A DNA stretch of 11,956 bases from NCBI GenBank assembly GCA_016721435.1, contig JADKIC010000036.1, positions 1-11,956 of the forward strand, written 5' to 3'. The translations under genes and the position numbers were made by a program. Shown one piece after another: positions 1 to 7,193 of the stretch. Each line of letters begins with the position of its first letter. Within the stretch, counting starts at the first letter, position 1. This stretch comes from Bacteroidota bacterium (GTDB lineage Bacteria; Bacteroidota; Bacteroidia; AKYH767-A; OLB10). Under the pieces are notes generated by a model. The model ran no database searches. It had not been told where the DNA came from and saw only the letters and a list, made by a program, of their open reading frames with translations.

Positions 1-2
1 TT

Positions 3-1512
3 CAATGGCAGAATACGATTGGGGGAAGTTTAGGGGATGAATTAATGTCTGCTCAAGTAACTGTTGATGGAGGATATATTTTAGGCGGATATTCCTTATC
101 CGGTATTTCCGGAGATAAATCGGCAAATTGTATAGGAGGTGATGATTATTGGATCGTGAAACTTACTGAAAAATTTAATAGGATTACCGGCCGGCTGTTT
201 GCTGATAGCAACAGCAATGGGATACAAGATAGCACAGAACTATCTCTGACTGCAAGGAAGATAACCGAACAGAATACCGGTCGAATTACCTTTACTGATC
301 AAAATGGAAACTATTCACTTGTGGTCTTGGATTCCGGGAATTTCACAGTGTCTCCACAATCATTATTATGGTATAATCCTGCTCCTTTTTGGCACACCGT
401 TGCCTTCACCGGAAATCAACAAACCGATTCTCTCAACGATTTTGCCTTCCAACCGCAGGGCGCGTATGATGATGTTTGTATAGAAATTACTCCATTGGGA
501 AACTTCCAGTGGATTCAATGCCTTTTATCAAATTAGTTATGGCAATTACGGTACATCCACCGTTACACCAACAGTGATTTTTTACCCTTTCAGCAATATC
601 ACATTTCAGTCGGCGACGCTCCCACCAAGCCAAATCACTCCTGACTCAGTGCTATGGAATCTGCCGGCGATGACTCCCTTCCAAACCGGTAGCATTATCG
701 TAACAGTCCATGTCAACCCCGGCCTTCTTAACGGAACCCTCATAAACAGCAGTGTACATATCGAACCATACCTCACCGATGCCAACCCAAGCTGCAATAA
801 CAGCAATTGGAAAATCTACACCACAGGCTCCTGTGACCCCAATGATATTCTTGTGAACGAAACCTCATTTACCACTACGCAATTAAGCTCATTTCCCTGG
901 TTGGAGTATATCATCCGCTTTCAAAATACCGGCAACGATACAGCCTTCACCGTTAAAATTCTGAATCCGATTGATACCAGTAAACTCAATCTTTCCACCA
1001 TCGAATTTGTAAACGCATCGCATCCCGTCAATCTCAACTGGATCAACTACCAGCGGAGCATGGAGTTTAAGTTTGAAAATATTTTATTGGTGGACAGCAA
1101 CACCAACGAACCCCTCTCGCATGGATTTGTTCGTTATCGAATTCAACCTAAAACAAATCTCAGCGCCGGCGATTCCATCACCAACTTCGCTGCCATCTAC
1201 TTTGATTTTAATGAACCTGTGATCACCAATACTGCAAAGACAATTATCATTCTTCCCACCGGAATTGCATCCGTATCACCAACACAAGGTGAACTACACG
1301 TCTATCCTAATCCGACAGAAAACGCAATTAGTATCACAGGTATTCAATTGGAGAATGGGAAAGCGCAGTTGCGGTTGACGGATATTTATGGGAAACTCAT
1401 CCTCGCAAAAACGATCACAACATCAACAGCTACTCTTGAAACAGATCATCTCTCCACAGGTATCTATCTGATTCAATCAGGAGAAATGAGAGCGACGTTT
1501 GTGAAGCAATAG
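3..1512 (+). pseudogene. T9SS-secreted repeat protein, 5' truncated and frameshifted
   Basis: The reading frame is open from the window edge (codons from base 3, QWQNTIGGSLGDE...), so the gene starts outside. It shows one complete ~60-residue repeat ending in DYWIVK, then an SdrD-B-like segment (GRLFADSNSNGIQD). The frame stops at 534-536, but homology to the intact paralogue at 1600-4269 continues in the +1 frame from base 508 (SGFNAFYQISYGNYG matching SGFFAYYMISYGNYG). Relative to that paralogue, two bases are missing around 507. The rest runs to the stop at 1510-1512 through a DUF7619-like region (DPNDILVNE, YIIRFQNTGND) and a T9SS type A tail with VYPNPTENAISITG. The GTG at 574 lies inside the homologous region and is not a real start. 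I infer one gene for a secreted, surface-attached protein. Whether the shift is real or a consensus error cannot be decided here. Confidence 0.85.
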
Positions 1513-1570
1513 TAAGTGAATTGTAAATTTATTTAGAATTGAGTCTGACATCGTCTTTTTGCAATATCTT

Positions 1571-1578
1571 TAACTTTG
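1571..1578 (+). promoter_or_regulatory. Possible Bacteroidota -7 box for the 889-aa gene
   Basis: TAACTTTG matches the Bacteroidota -7 consensus TAnnTTTG and lies 21 bases before the ATG at 1600. The expected -33 TTTG at 19-21 bp spacing is absent. The nearest TTTG (1558-1561) is only 9 bp away. This is half a promoter, so the call is tentative. Confidence 0.35.
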
Positions 1579-1599
1579 AAACTTTTAATATGAGCTATT

Positions 1600-4269
1600 A
1601 TGAAAAATTTTAAAGAAAGTCTACCTTGGAAATTAATGTTTATTTTAAATATCTATTCATCTACTGTTTTCTCCCAGGTGATCGAATGGCAGAATACAAT
1701 TGGGGGGAGTGATCGGGAAGAGGTATTTGAAGTACAACAAACCAGTGATGGTGGTTATATCATTGGTGGTATGTCAAGTTCCAATATTTCTGGTGATAAA
1801 ACAGAAAATAGTCAAGGGGGATATGATTATTGGATCGTTAAAACTGATTCAATAGGTAGTATCCTATGGCAGAATACGATTGGAGGAAATAGCAATGATA
1901 GATTGAACTCAATTCAACAAACTACTGATGGGGGCTATATTTTGGGCGGATATTCACTATCTGGTATTTCAGGAGATAAGACAGAGAATAGTATAAGTTG
2001 GGATTATTGGATCGTTAAAACTGATTCAACAGGGATTATTGAATGGGAAAATACCATTGGGGGTGATTCTGTTGATTATTTATATTCAATTCGGCAAACT
2101 GCTGATGGAGGTTACATTTTAGGAGGGTCGTCCAACTCAGCTATTTCAGGAGATAAAACAGAAAATAGTTTAGGGGCTGATTACTGGATCGTAAAAACAG
2201 ATCCGATGGGCCAAATTCAATGGCAGAATTCGATAGGTGGTAATTCAAATGAGGATTTCAGAATTATCAATCAAACTTCTGATGGAGGCTATATATTGGG
2301 CGGATATTCTACTTCAAGCATTTCAGGAGATAAGACAGAAAATAGTTTTGGAGGATATGATTATTGGATCGTAAAAACTGATGCAAATGGAAATATCCAA
2401 TGGCAAAATACAATTGGAGGTAGTAGTCAAGACTATTTGTATTCAATTCAACAAACCACGGATGGAGGGTTTATTTTAGGCGGAACTTCGAATTCTACTA
2501 TATCCGGAGATAAAACAGAAAACAATAAAGGATTATATGATTTCTGGATTGTTAAAACGGATTCAATCGGTAATATTCAATGGCAAAAGACTATTGGTGG
2601 AAATGATTGGGATAGATTGTTCTCCATTCAACAAACAGTGGATGAAGGTTTTATTTTAGGAGGTTTTTCAGGGTCCAACATTTCAGGTGATAAAACAGAG
2701 AATTGTTTGGGATGGGAAGATTATTGGATTGTAAAAACTGATTCTATTGGTAGCATTCAATGGCAGAACACTTTGGGAGGAGAATGGACAGATTATCTGC
2801 GTTCTGTAAAGCAAACTAATGATGGCGGTTTTATTTTAGGGGGTTATTCTGAATCTGATTTGGGAATTGATAAAGCGGAGATAAATCAAGGGTTTGTAGA
2901 TTTTTGGATTATCAAAATTTTAGACCGATACAATTTAATTTTGGGAAATTTATTTGCTGATCTAAACAGTAACGGCATTCAAGATAACAACGAACCTGCA
3001 CTTTCAGGTCAAAAAATAATAGATCAAACAACAGGTCGCTTCACCTTCACGGACCAAAATGGTTTCTATTCTTTAACAGTATTAGATTCTGGCACCTACA
3101 CCGTAGCACCTCAACCTTTGTTATGGTATAGTCCTATTCCAGGTACTCAAGCTGCATCTTTTACCGGGATTCTTCAAACCGACTCCCTTAACGATTTTGC
3201 ATTTCAACCTCAAGGCATATTTGAAGATGTTTGTGTAACGATTACGCCTATGGGAACTTTCCGCAGCGGCTTCTTTGCATATTATATGATCAGTTACGGA
3301 AATTACGGCACAACAACTGTTGCTCCCACAGTGATTTTTTATCCGAGTAACATTGTTAGTTTTCAATCAGCAACAATAACACCGGGCCAAATCTTTCCTG
3401 ATTCAGTCCTATGGAATCTACCGACATTAACACCTTACCAAACCGGAAGTATAATCATTGCCGTATATGTCAACCCCGGCCTTCCTCTGGGTACACTCAT
3501 CAATAGTTCTGCGCATATCGAACCCTATGCTACCGATGATAACCAGAGCTGCAACAACAGTAATTGGGTTGTTTATACCATTGCCTCCTTTGATCCTAAT
3601 GATATTTTGGTCAACGAAGACACCCTCACCACCACCCAACTCAGCAACACACCCTGGCTGGAGTACATCATCCGCTTTCAAAACACCGGCAACGATACGG
3701 CTTTCACAGTAAAAATTCTAAACCCTATTGATACCAATAAACTTAATCTTTCTACCATCGAATTTGTAAACGCATCTCATCCCGTCAACCTCAACTGGAT
3801 CAACTACCAGCGGAATATGGAATTTAAGTTTGAAAATATTCTCCTCCCCGATAGCAACACCAATGAACCCCTCTCGCATGGCTTTGTTCGTTATCGCATC
3901 CAGCCCAAAACAAATCTTTCCGCAGGAGATTCTATCACCAACTTCGCTGCCATCTACTTTGATTTTAATGAACCCGTGATCACCAATACTGCAAAGACAA
4001 TTATCATTCTTCCCACCGGAATTGCATCCGTATCACCAACACAAGGTGAACTACACGTCTATCCTAATCCGACAGAAAACGCAATTAGTATCACAGGTAT
4101 TCAATTGGAGAATGGGAAAGCGCAGTTGCGGTTGACGGATATTTATGGGAAACTCATCCTCGCAAAAACGATCACAACATCAACAGCTACTCTTGAAACA
4201 GATCATCTCTCCACAGGTATCTATCTGATTCAATCAGGGGAAATGAGAGCGACGTTTGTGAAACAGTAA
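1600..4269 (+). CDS. Large T9SS-secreted repeat protein, type A sorting domain (889 aa)
   Basis: This is an intact secreted protein. Residues 1-26 form a signal peptide (basic start, hydrophobic core, TVFSQ cut site). Residues 27-444 are seven consecutive repeats of 59-60 aa with the pattern WQNTIGG...QTxDGGYILGG...SGDKTEN...DYWIVKTD. The repeat length and tryptophan/glycine pattern suggest a beta-propeller, which is inference. An SdrD-B-like domain (GNLFADLNSNGIQD, then FTFTDQNGFYSLTV) follows at about 446-505. A beta-rich middle region precedes a DUF7619-like region (about 670-805: FDPNDILVNED, YIIRFQNTGND, IYFDFNEPVITNT). The last ~75 residues are a T9SS type A sorting domain with VYPNPTENAISITG and TGIYLIQSG. 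Export would be by Sec, then by the type IX system for surface anchoring or release. No catalytic motif is recognised, so adhesion or structure is only a guess. It is a tandem paralogue of the upstream gene. Confidence 0.93.
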   Translation: MKNFKESLPWKLMFILNIYSSTVFSQVIEWQNTIGGSDREEVFEVQQTSDGGYIIGGMSSSNISGDKTENSQGGYDYWIVKTDSIGSILWQNTIGGNSNDRLNSIQQTTDGGYILGGYSLSGISGDKTENSISWDYWIVKTDSTGIIEWENTIGGDSVDYLYSIRQTADGGYILGGSSNSAISGDKTENSLGADYWIVKTDPMGQIQWQNSIGGNSNEDFRIINQTSDGGYILGGYSTSSISGDKTENSFGGYDYWIVKTDANGNIQWQNTIGGSSQDYLYSIQQTTDGGFILGGTSNSTISGDKTENNKGLYDFWIVKTDSIGNIQWQKTIGGNDWDRLFSIQQTVDEGFILGGFSGSNISGDKTENCLGWEDYWIVKTDSIGSIQWQNTLGGEWTDYLRSVKQTNDGGFILGGYSESDLGIDKAEINQGFVDFWIIKILDRYNLILGNLFADLNSNGIQDNNEPALSGQKIIDQTTGRFTFTDQNGFYSLTVLDSGTYTVAPQPLLWYSPIPGTQAASFTGILQTDSLNDFAFQPQGIFEDVCVTITPMGTFRSGFFAYYMISYGNYGTTTVAPTVIFYPSNIVSFQSATITPGQIFPDSVLWNLPTLTPYQTGSIIIAVYVNPGLPLGTLINSSAHIEPYATDDNQSCNNSNWVVYTIASFDPNDILVNEDTLTTTQLSNTPWLEYIIRFQNTGNDTAFTVKILNPIDTNKLNLSTIEFVNASHPVNLNWINYQRNMEFKFENILLPDSNTNEPLSHGFVRYRIQPKTNLSAGDSITNFAAIYFDFNEPVITNTAKTIIILPTGIASVSPTQGELHVYPNPTENAISITGIQLENGKAQLRLTDIYGKLILAKTITTSTATLETDHLSTGIYLIQSGEMRATFVKQ
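1678..2931 (+). repeat. Seven in-frame ~180-bp coding repeats (WIVK repeats)
   Basis: Seven units of 177-180 bp encode residues 27-444 of the secreted protein. Unit lengths in residues are 60, 59, 59, 60, 60, 60 and 60. The most constant parts are TIGG, QTxDGGxILGG, SGDKTEN and the D(Y/F)WIVKTD end. Unit 7 is the most divergent (DLGIDKAEINQGF, ending WIIKILDRY) and leads into the SdrD-B-like domain. The adjacent upstream gene shows the same unit at 3-170. Such units could change in number by recombination. Confidence 0.9.
3976..4238 (+). repeat. 263-bp segment identical to 1219-1481
   Basis: Bases 1219-1481 of the first secreted-protein gene and 3976-4238 of the second are identical, including all synonymous positions. 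The segment covers the end of the DUF7619-like region and most of the T9SS sorting domain. Further upstream, the same two genes differ at many synonymous and non-synonymous sites. Similarity ends at the stop codons. This pattern suggests recent gene conversion or recombination. Confidence 0.9.
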
Positions 4270-4310
4270 TTACAATTATTTTTACAAATAACGATAATAA
4301 AATAAAACCA

Positions 4311-4519
4311 TCTTCAAATTGAAACATCGCGAGGCTCGCGATCAAATCTCAAATTGACACATCGCGAGGTCGATCAAATCTTCAAATTGACACATCGCGA
4401 GGCTTCGCGATCAAATCTTCAAATTGACACATCGCGAGGCTTCGCGATCAAATCTTCAAATTGACACATCTAAAGGAGGCTTCGCGATTAAATCTTCAAA
4501 TTGACACATTTTCAAATTT
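4311..4519. repeat. ~37-bp intergenic tandem repeat array with internal hairpin
   Basis: There are five units plus a partial sixth: 4311-4346, 4347-4378, 4379-4415, 4416-4452, 4453-4492 and 4493-4519. Each begins TCTTCAAATTGACACAT. Units 3 and 4 are identical (37 bp). Most units carry TCGCGAGGCTTCGCGA, which can fold as a 6-bp stem with a GGCT loop. Unit 2 has lost most of the right arm, and unit 5 has an altered left arm. The array fills most of the 4270-4551 gap between the secreted-protein gene and the toxin-antitoxin promoter. It could act as a terminator or a REP-like element. No spacer structure is seen, so it is not CRISPR. Confidence 0.88.
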
Positions 4520-4551
4520 AAGTTATTATAGTACGATAGTTTTTCAAAGAC

Positions 4552-4583
4552 TTTGTCTTTTCTAATTATTCTTTATAAATTTG
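4552..4583 (+). promoter_or_regulatory. Bacteroidota-type promoter of the toxin-antitoxin operon
   Basis: TTTG at 4552-4555 and TAAATTTG at 4576-4583 are separated by 20 bp. Both match the Bacteroidota housekeeping consensus (-33 TTTG, -7 TAnnTTTG). The ATG of the antitoxin follows 19 bases after the -7 box, giving a very short leader. No clear operator palindrome was found, although antitoxins usually bind their own promoter. Confidence 0.65.
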
Positions 4584-4602
4584 ACTCACTTAAAACAAAC
4601 TC

Positions 4603-4833
4603 ATGACATCGACAACAATAAAAAAGCAAGTTGATAATTATCTGCCATTGTTATCTACTAAGCAACAGACCTTAGTTCTTGAGATGATAAAAAGTTTCTT
4701 AAATGTTGACAATGACACGAAACGTATCAGCCGCAAACAATATAATAAAGAAATTAATGACGCCGTAACTCGTATTGAGAAAGGTAATTCGATTTCTCAT
4801 AAAGACGCCATTAAAGAGTTGTCTAAATGGTAA
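4603..4833 (+). CDS. Putative type II antitoxin (76 aa)
   Basis: This is a small, charged, mostly helical protein whose role is inferred from its neighbour. It overlaps the RelE/ParE-like toxin gene by 7 bases (4827-4833), as is usual for antitoxin-toxin pairs with the antitoxin first. No classical DNA-binding fold can be named. The C-terminal half (RISRKQYNKEINDAVTRIEK and on to AIKELSKW) looks like a toxin-wrapping helix region with acidic and basic residues mixed. It should neutralise the toxin by direct binding and may autoregulate the operon from the promoter just upstream. The start at 4603 fits the promoter distance, and there is no competing upstream ATG. Confidence 0.72.
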   Translation: MTSTTIKKQVDNYLPLLSTKQQTLVLEMIKSFLNVDNDTKRISRKQYNKEINDAVTRIEKGNSISHKDAIKELSKW

Positions 4834-5141
4834 AGTCTTTACCATTTAAAGTGGTTTGGGACAGAAACGCCCTTGACCACTTCAAAGAAATCCTGACCTA
4901 TCTTGAAGGGCAAAGTACACGTGCGCCTAAAATTGTCAAAAATGCTATAGTAGAAAGACTTGAAGTAATTAAGACAAATCCTCTCGCTTGTGAGCCTGAC
5001 AAATTAAAAGATCCTTCAAATAAAAACTTTCGTGCATTTGTTGTCTTGAGCTTCAGAGTTACCTATCAAATTAATTCAGACCAAAGAGAAATTCGAATTC
5101 TAAGAATTAGACATACCAGCCGTGAACCTCTTGGTTATTAA
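4827..5141 (+). CDS. Type II toxin, RelE/ParE family (104 aa)
   Basis: The length (104 aa) and features match the RelE/ParE fold. There is an N-terminal strand plus helix (FKVVWDRNALDHFKEILTYL), a central helix (AIVERLEVIKTNP), and C-terminal strands with the family's usual pattern FRVTYQI, IRILRIRHTSREP. RelE members cleave ribosome-bound mRNA and ParE members poison gyrase. The sequence alone does not decide which applies, though the terminal R-HTSREP cluster is compatible with either. The ATG lies inside the antitoxin's last codons, so translation is probably coupled. The gene is intact and sits between two repeat-rich blocks, suggesting an accessory module. Confidence 0.85.
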   Translation: MVKSLPFKVVWDRNALDHFKEILTYLEGQSTRAPKIVKNAIVERLEVIKTNPLACEPDKLKDPSNKNFRAFVVLSFRVTYQINSDQREIRILRIRHTSREPLGY

Positions 5142-5216
5142 TATAGATATCGATCAGAAATTATATCTAAATTAAAACATGTCGAGGCCTCTCCATCAAT
5201 AAGTACCAACATTAAT

Positions 5217-5372
5217 TAAAACCATCTTCAAATTCATCCATTTTCAAATCTTCAAATTCATCTCATCTTTCGCGAGGCGCTATCTCCTTACGGAGTTTTT
5301 GCTCGCGATCACGAGCTAAAGCTCGCGACAAATCAACCCATTTTCAAATCTTCAAATCCACCCATTTTCAAA
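5217..5372. repeat. Repeat-rich convergent intergenic region with hairpins
   Basis: This region lies between the toxin gene and the end of dinB, which point toward each other. It has several CTTCAAAT/TTTTCAAAT copies related to the 4311-4519 array. It opens with an 18-bp stretch (5217-5234) identical to 4303-4320. Two inverted repeats are visible. CGCGAG (5271-5276) pairs with CTCGCG (5302-5307) around an inner CTCC-TTAC-GGAG. CGAGC (5312-5316) pairs with GCTCG (5321-5325) around TAAA. These could end transcription from both sides, but no classical U-tract defines a terminator. Bases 5142-5216 hold nothing I recognise. Confidence 0.7.
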
Positions 5373-6566
5373 TTATGATTTCAACCCATTAAACGGATTA
5401 AATTTCCGTAAATTCAATCCCGTTCCTATTGCTCTTTGTATCGCTCCATCCCCGAATTTCAATCGCATCTTATCCATCGCCTGATAGAGGTTGATGATTT
5501 CTTCACTGTCTTCAAAAAGATTGATCTGGTGTCCGCCGCCGACGAGGTGACTGAAGCGTATGCCCAGCAACCGCACCAGCATCCGGCGTTCGTAGAGCTT
5601 GTCGAAGAGTTCCTTCGCTCTTGAAATCAGCGTATGGTCGTTGGAGGAATAGGGGATACGGCATTGAGTGGTGTGGGTGTCGAAGTTCGAGTAGCGGATC
5701 TTTACGGTAATGCAGGCCGTTAGTTTTGTTTCGCTGCGCAGCTGGAAGGCGAGTTTCTCCACCATCTTCACGAGGAGTGCTTTGAGGAAAACCACGTCGA
5801 TGGTGTCGGTGTCGAAGGTTTCTTCGGTGCTGAGACTCTTGCGTTCGCTGTAGGGCTCTACCGGACTGTTGTCAATACCATTGGCTTTCTTCCAGAGCAC
5901 GATGCCGGGTTCGCCCAGGACTTTCTCGAGCAACCTGACGGGCATCTCCTGGAGGGTGTGGATTTTCTCTACGCCCATGCTGCGCAGCAATCCCGCGGTT
6001 TTTTCGCCGGCACCGGGAATCTTGCTCACAGAAAGCGGCGCAAGAAAGGGCTTCTCCTTACCGAAATCGATTTTTAATTGTCCGTTGGGCTTGGCTTCTC
6101 CCGTGGCGACTTTACTCACGGTCTTGTTCTGCGAGAGGCCGAAGGAGATGGGCAGCGCGGTTTCCTTCATGATCTTCTGCCGCAACTCCGTAGCAAAACT
6201 GTAGCAACCGTAAAAACGGTCCATGCCGCTCAGGTCGATGTAGAATTCGTCGATGGAGGATTTCTCGTACAGCGGAACCTGTTCGTGGATGATGTCGGTG
6301 ACCATCCCGGAGTAGTAACTGTAGCGTTCATAATCTCCTCGGATAATGATGGCATCGGGACAGAGGCGCCGCGCCATACGGATGGGCATGGCCGAGTGTA
6401 CCCCGAACGCCCGGGCCTCGTAACTGCAGGCCGATACCACGCCCCGCTCACTGCTGCCCCCCACAATCACCGGCTTGCCGAATAGTCCGGGATGCTCAAG
6501 GCGGGATACCGAGACGAAGAAACTGTCAAGGTCCATGTGGACAACGGTGCGGGAGGGATCTGCCAT
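5373..6566 (-). CDS. dinB: DNA polymerase IV, Y-family translesion polymerase (397 aa)
   Basis: This enzyme copies past damaged bases with low fidelity. Residues 10-20 (HMDLDSFFVSV) hold metal ligand D12 and the steric-gate position F17. SSIDEFYID (103-111) holds the catalytic D106-E107 pair. FGLSQNKTVSKVAT and the KPNGQ motif follow. A helix-hairpin-helix thumb lies near 178-200 (LSVSKIPGAGEKTAGLL), and the little-finger domain occupies roughly 240-340. QINLF at 347-351 is a good candidate for the sliding-clamp binding motif, internal here with ~46 residues after it. Length is slightly above E. coli DinB (351 aa) and is full. The ATG at 6566 gives the normal N-terminus. The gene is divergent from the GxxExxY gene, with an XRE/S24 repressor gene beyond it, which suggests but does not prove SOS-type control. 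No frame damage is seen. Confidence 0.96.
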   Translation of the reverse strand: MADPSRTVVHMDLDSFFVSVSRLEHPGLFGKPVIVGGSSERGVVSACSYEARAFGVHSAMPIRMARRLCPDAIIIRGDYERYSYYSGMVTDIIHEQVPLYEKSSIDEFYIDLSGMDRFYGCYSFATELRQKIMKETALPISFGLSQNKTVSKVATGEAKPNGQLKIDFGKEKPFLAPLSVSKIPGAGEKTAGLLRSMGVEKIHTLQEMPVRLLEKVLGEPGIVLWKKANGIDNSPVEPYSERKSLSTEETFDTDTIDVVFLKALLVKMVEKLAFQLRSETKLTACITVKIRYSNFDTHTTQCRIPYSSNDHTLISRAKELFDKLYERRMLVRLLGIRFSHLVGGGHQINLFEDSEEIINLYQAMDKMRLKFGDGAIQRAIGTGLNLRKFNPFNGLKS

Positions 6567-6610
6567 TTGGAAGTTAAATTATTTTTATACCTTTGACTGC
6601 GATACAATCA

Positions 6611-6642
6611 TTTGGAAGGACTGCAATATAAACATATATTTG
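6611..6642 (+). promoter_or_regulatory. Bacteroidota-type promoter of the GxxExxY gene
   Basis: TTTG at 6611-6614 and TATATTTG at 6635-6642 are separated by 20 bp. This is an exact fit to TTTG-N20-TAnnTTTG and the same spacing as at the toxin-antitoxin promoter. The first in-frame ATG (6673) lies 30 bases after the -7 box. This supports a start at 6673 or 6751 rather than the far-upstream open frame that overlaps dinB. Confidence 0.65.
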
Positions 6643-6672
6643 CAAAACTATTTATCAAAAACACCCTTTGGT

Positions 6673-7128
6673 ATGGAAAAACAACTTGTTGAAGAAAGTC
6701 AATTCCCGTTCAAACGCGGCGGGCGCAGCGATCACGCAACGAACGCAGCGATGAATGAAAATGAAATTGCCACAGTTATACTTGACTGTGCAGTAGAATT
6801 GCACCGACATCTGGGTGCCGGATTATTGGAAAGTGCATATGAGGCTACAATGATGCATTTATTATTGAAGAAGGGATTAAGAGCAGAACACCAAAAGGCG
6901 CTTCCGTTGGTATATGAGGAGGTGAAACTAGAAGCCGGATATAGGGTAGATATATTGGTTGAGAAGAAAGTAATAGTGGAGGTGAAATCAGTAGAGATGC
7001 TTAACGATGTACATCTGGCACAAGTAATGACGTATTTAAGATTATCAGGATGTAAACTTGGACTACTAATCAACTTCAATTCAATGAAGGTGATGGATGG
7101 TGTCCGAAGAGTTGTAAATAAATTATAG
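6673..7128 (+). CDS. GxxExxY family protein, PD-(D/E)XK nuclease-like (151 aa)
   Basis: The family signature is seen in GAGLLESAYEATM (G-L-L-E-S-A-Y). It is followed by VYEEVKLEAGYRVDILVEKKVIVEVKSVE, where D of the RVDIL strand and E-K of VEVKSVE form the D...ExK arrangement of PD-(D/E)XK nuclease folds. LAQVMTYLRLSGCKLGLLINFN completes the domain. The biological role of this family is not established. The start could be 6673, which suits the promoter and adds a low-complexity FKRGGRSDHATNAAM leader, or 6751 (MNENEIAT), which gives 125 aa, close to the family's usual size. The gene lies between the divergent dinB and the LexA-like repressor gene. It is more AT-rich than both by eye, consistent with insertion into that locus. 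Confidence 0.88.
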   Translation: MEKQLVEESQFPFKRGGRSDHATNAAMNENEIATVILDCAVELHRHLGAGLLESAYEATMMHLLLKKGLRAEHQKALPLVYEEVKLEAGYRVDILVEKKVIVEVKSVEMLNDVHLAQVMTYLRLSGCKLGLLINFNSMKVMDGVRRVVNKL

Positions 7129-7193
7129 AACGTTGCGCTGCCGCGAAACCGCTGCTATCGCCGCGTTTAAAAGAGGATTATTACCCGAAGCCC

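Noticed and set aside
574..1512. Separate gene starting at GTG 574
   Set aside because: The GTG is an internal valine codon in the paralogous protein. The frame is simply the shifted continuation of the upstream gene.
3427..3712. Overlapping small frames inside the 889-aa gene
   Set aside because: Both strands are shadows of the coding sequence of the secreted protein.
4311..4519. Possible CRISPR array or iteron origin
   Set aside because: No spacers are present. No replication initiator gene, DnaA boxes or plasmid genes were seen nearby, so an origin claim is unsupported.
5436..6485. Plus-strand open frames opposite dinB (5436-5624, 5869-6204, 6078-6485)
   Set aside because: These are shadows of a well-supported polymerase gene on the other strand, with no recognisable domains.
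6475..6672. Long N-terminal extension of the GxxExxY protein
   Set aside because: It overlaps dinB antisense, lies before the promoter at 6611-6642 and has no family resemblance.
7129..7193. SOS-type operator before the repressor gene
   Set aside because: GC-rich sequence with a few partial inverted repeats, but no clear palindrome repeated near dinB.
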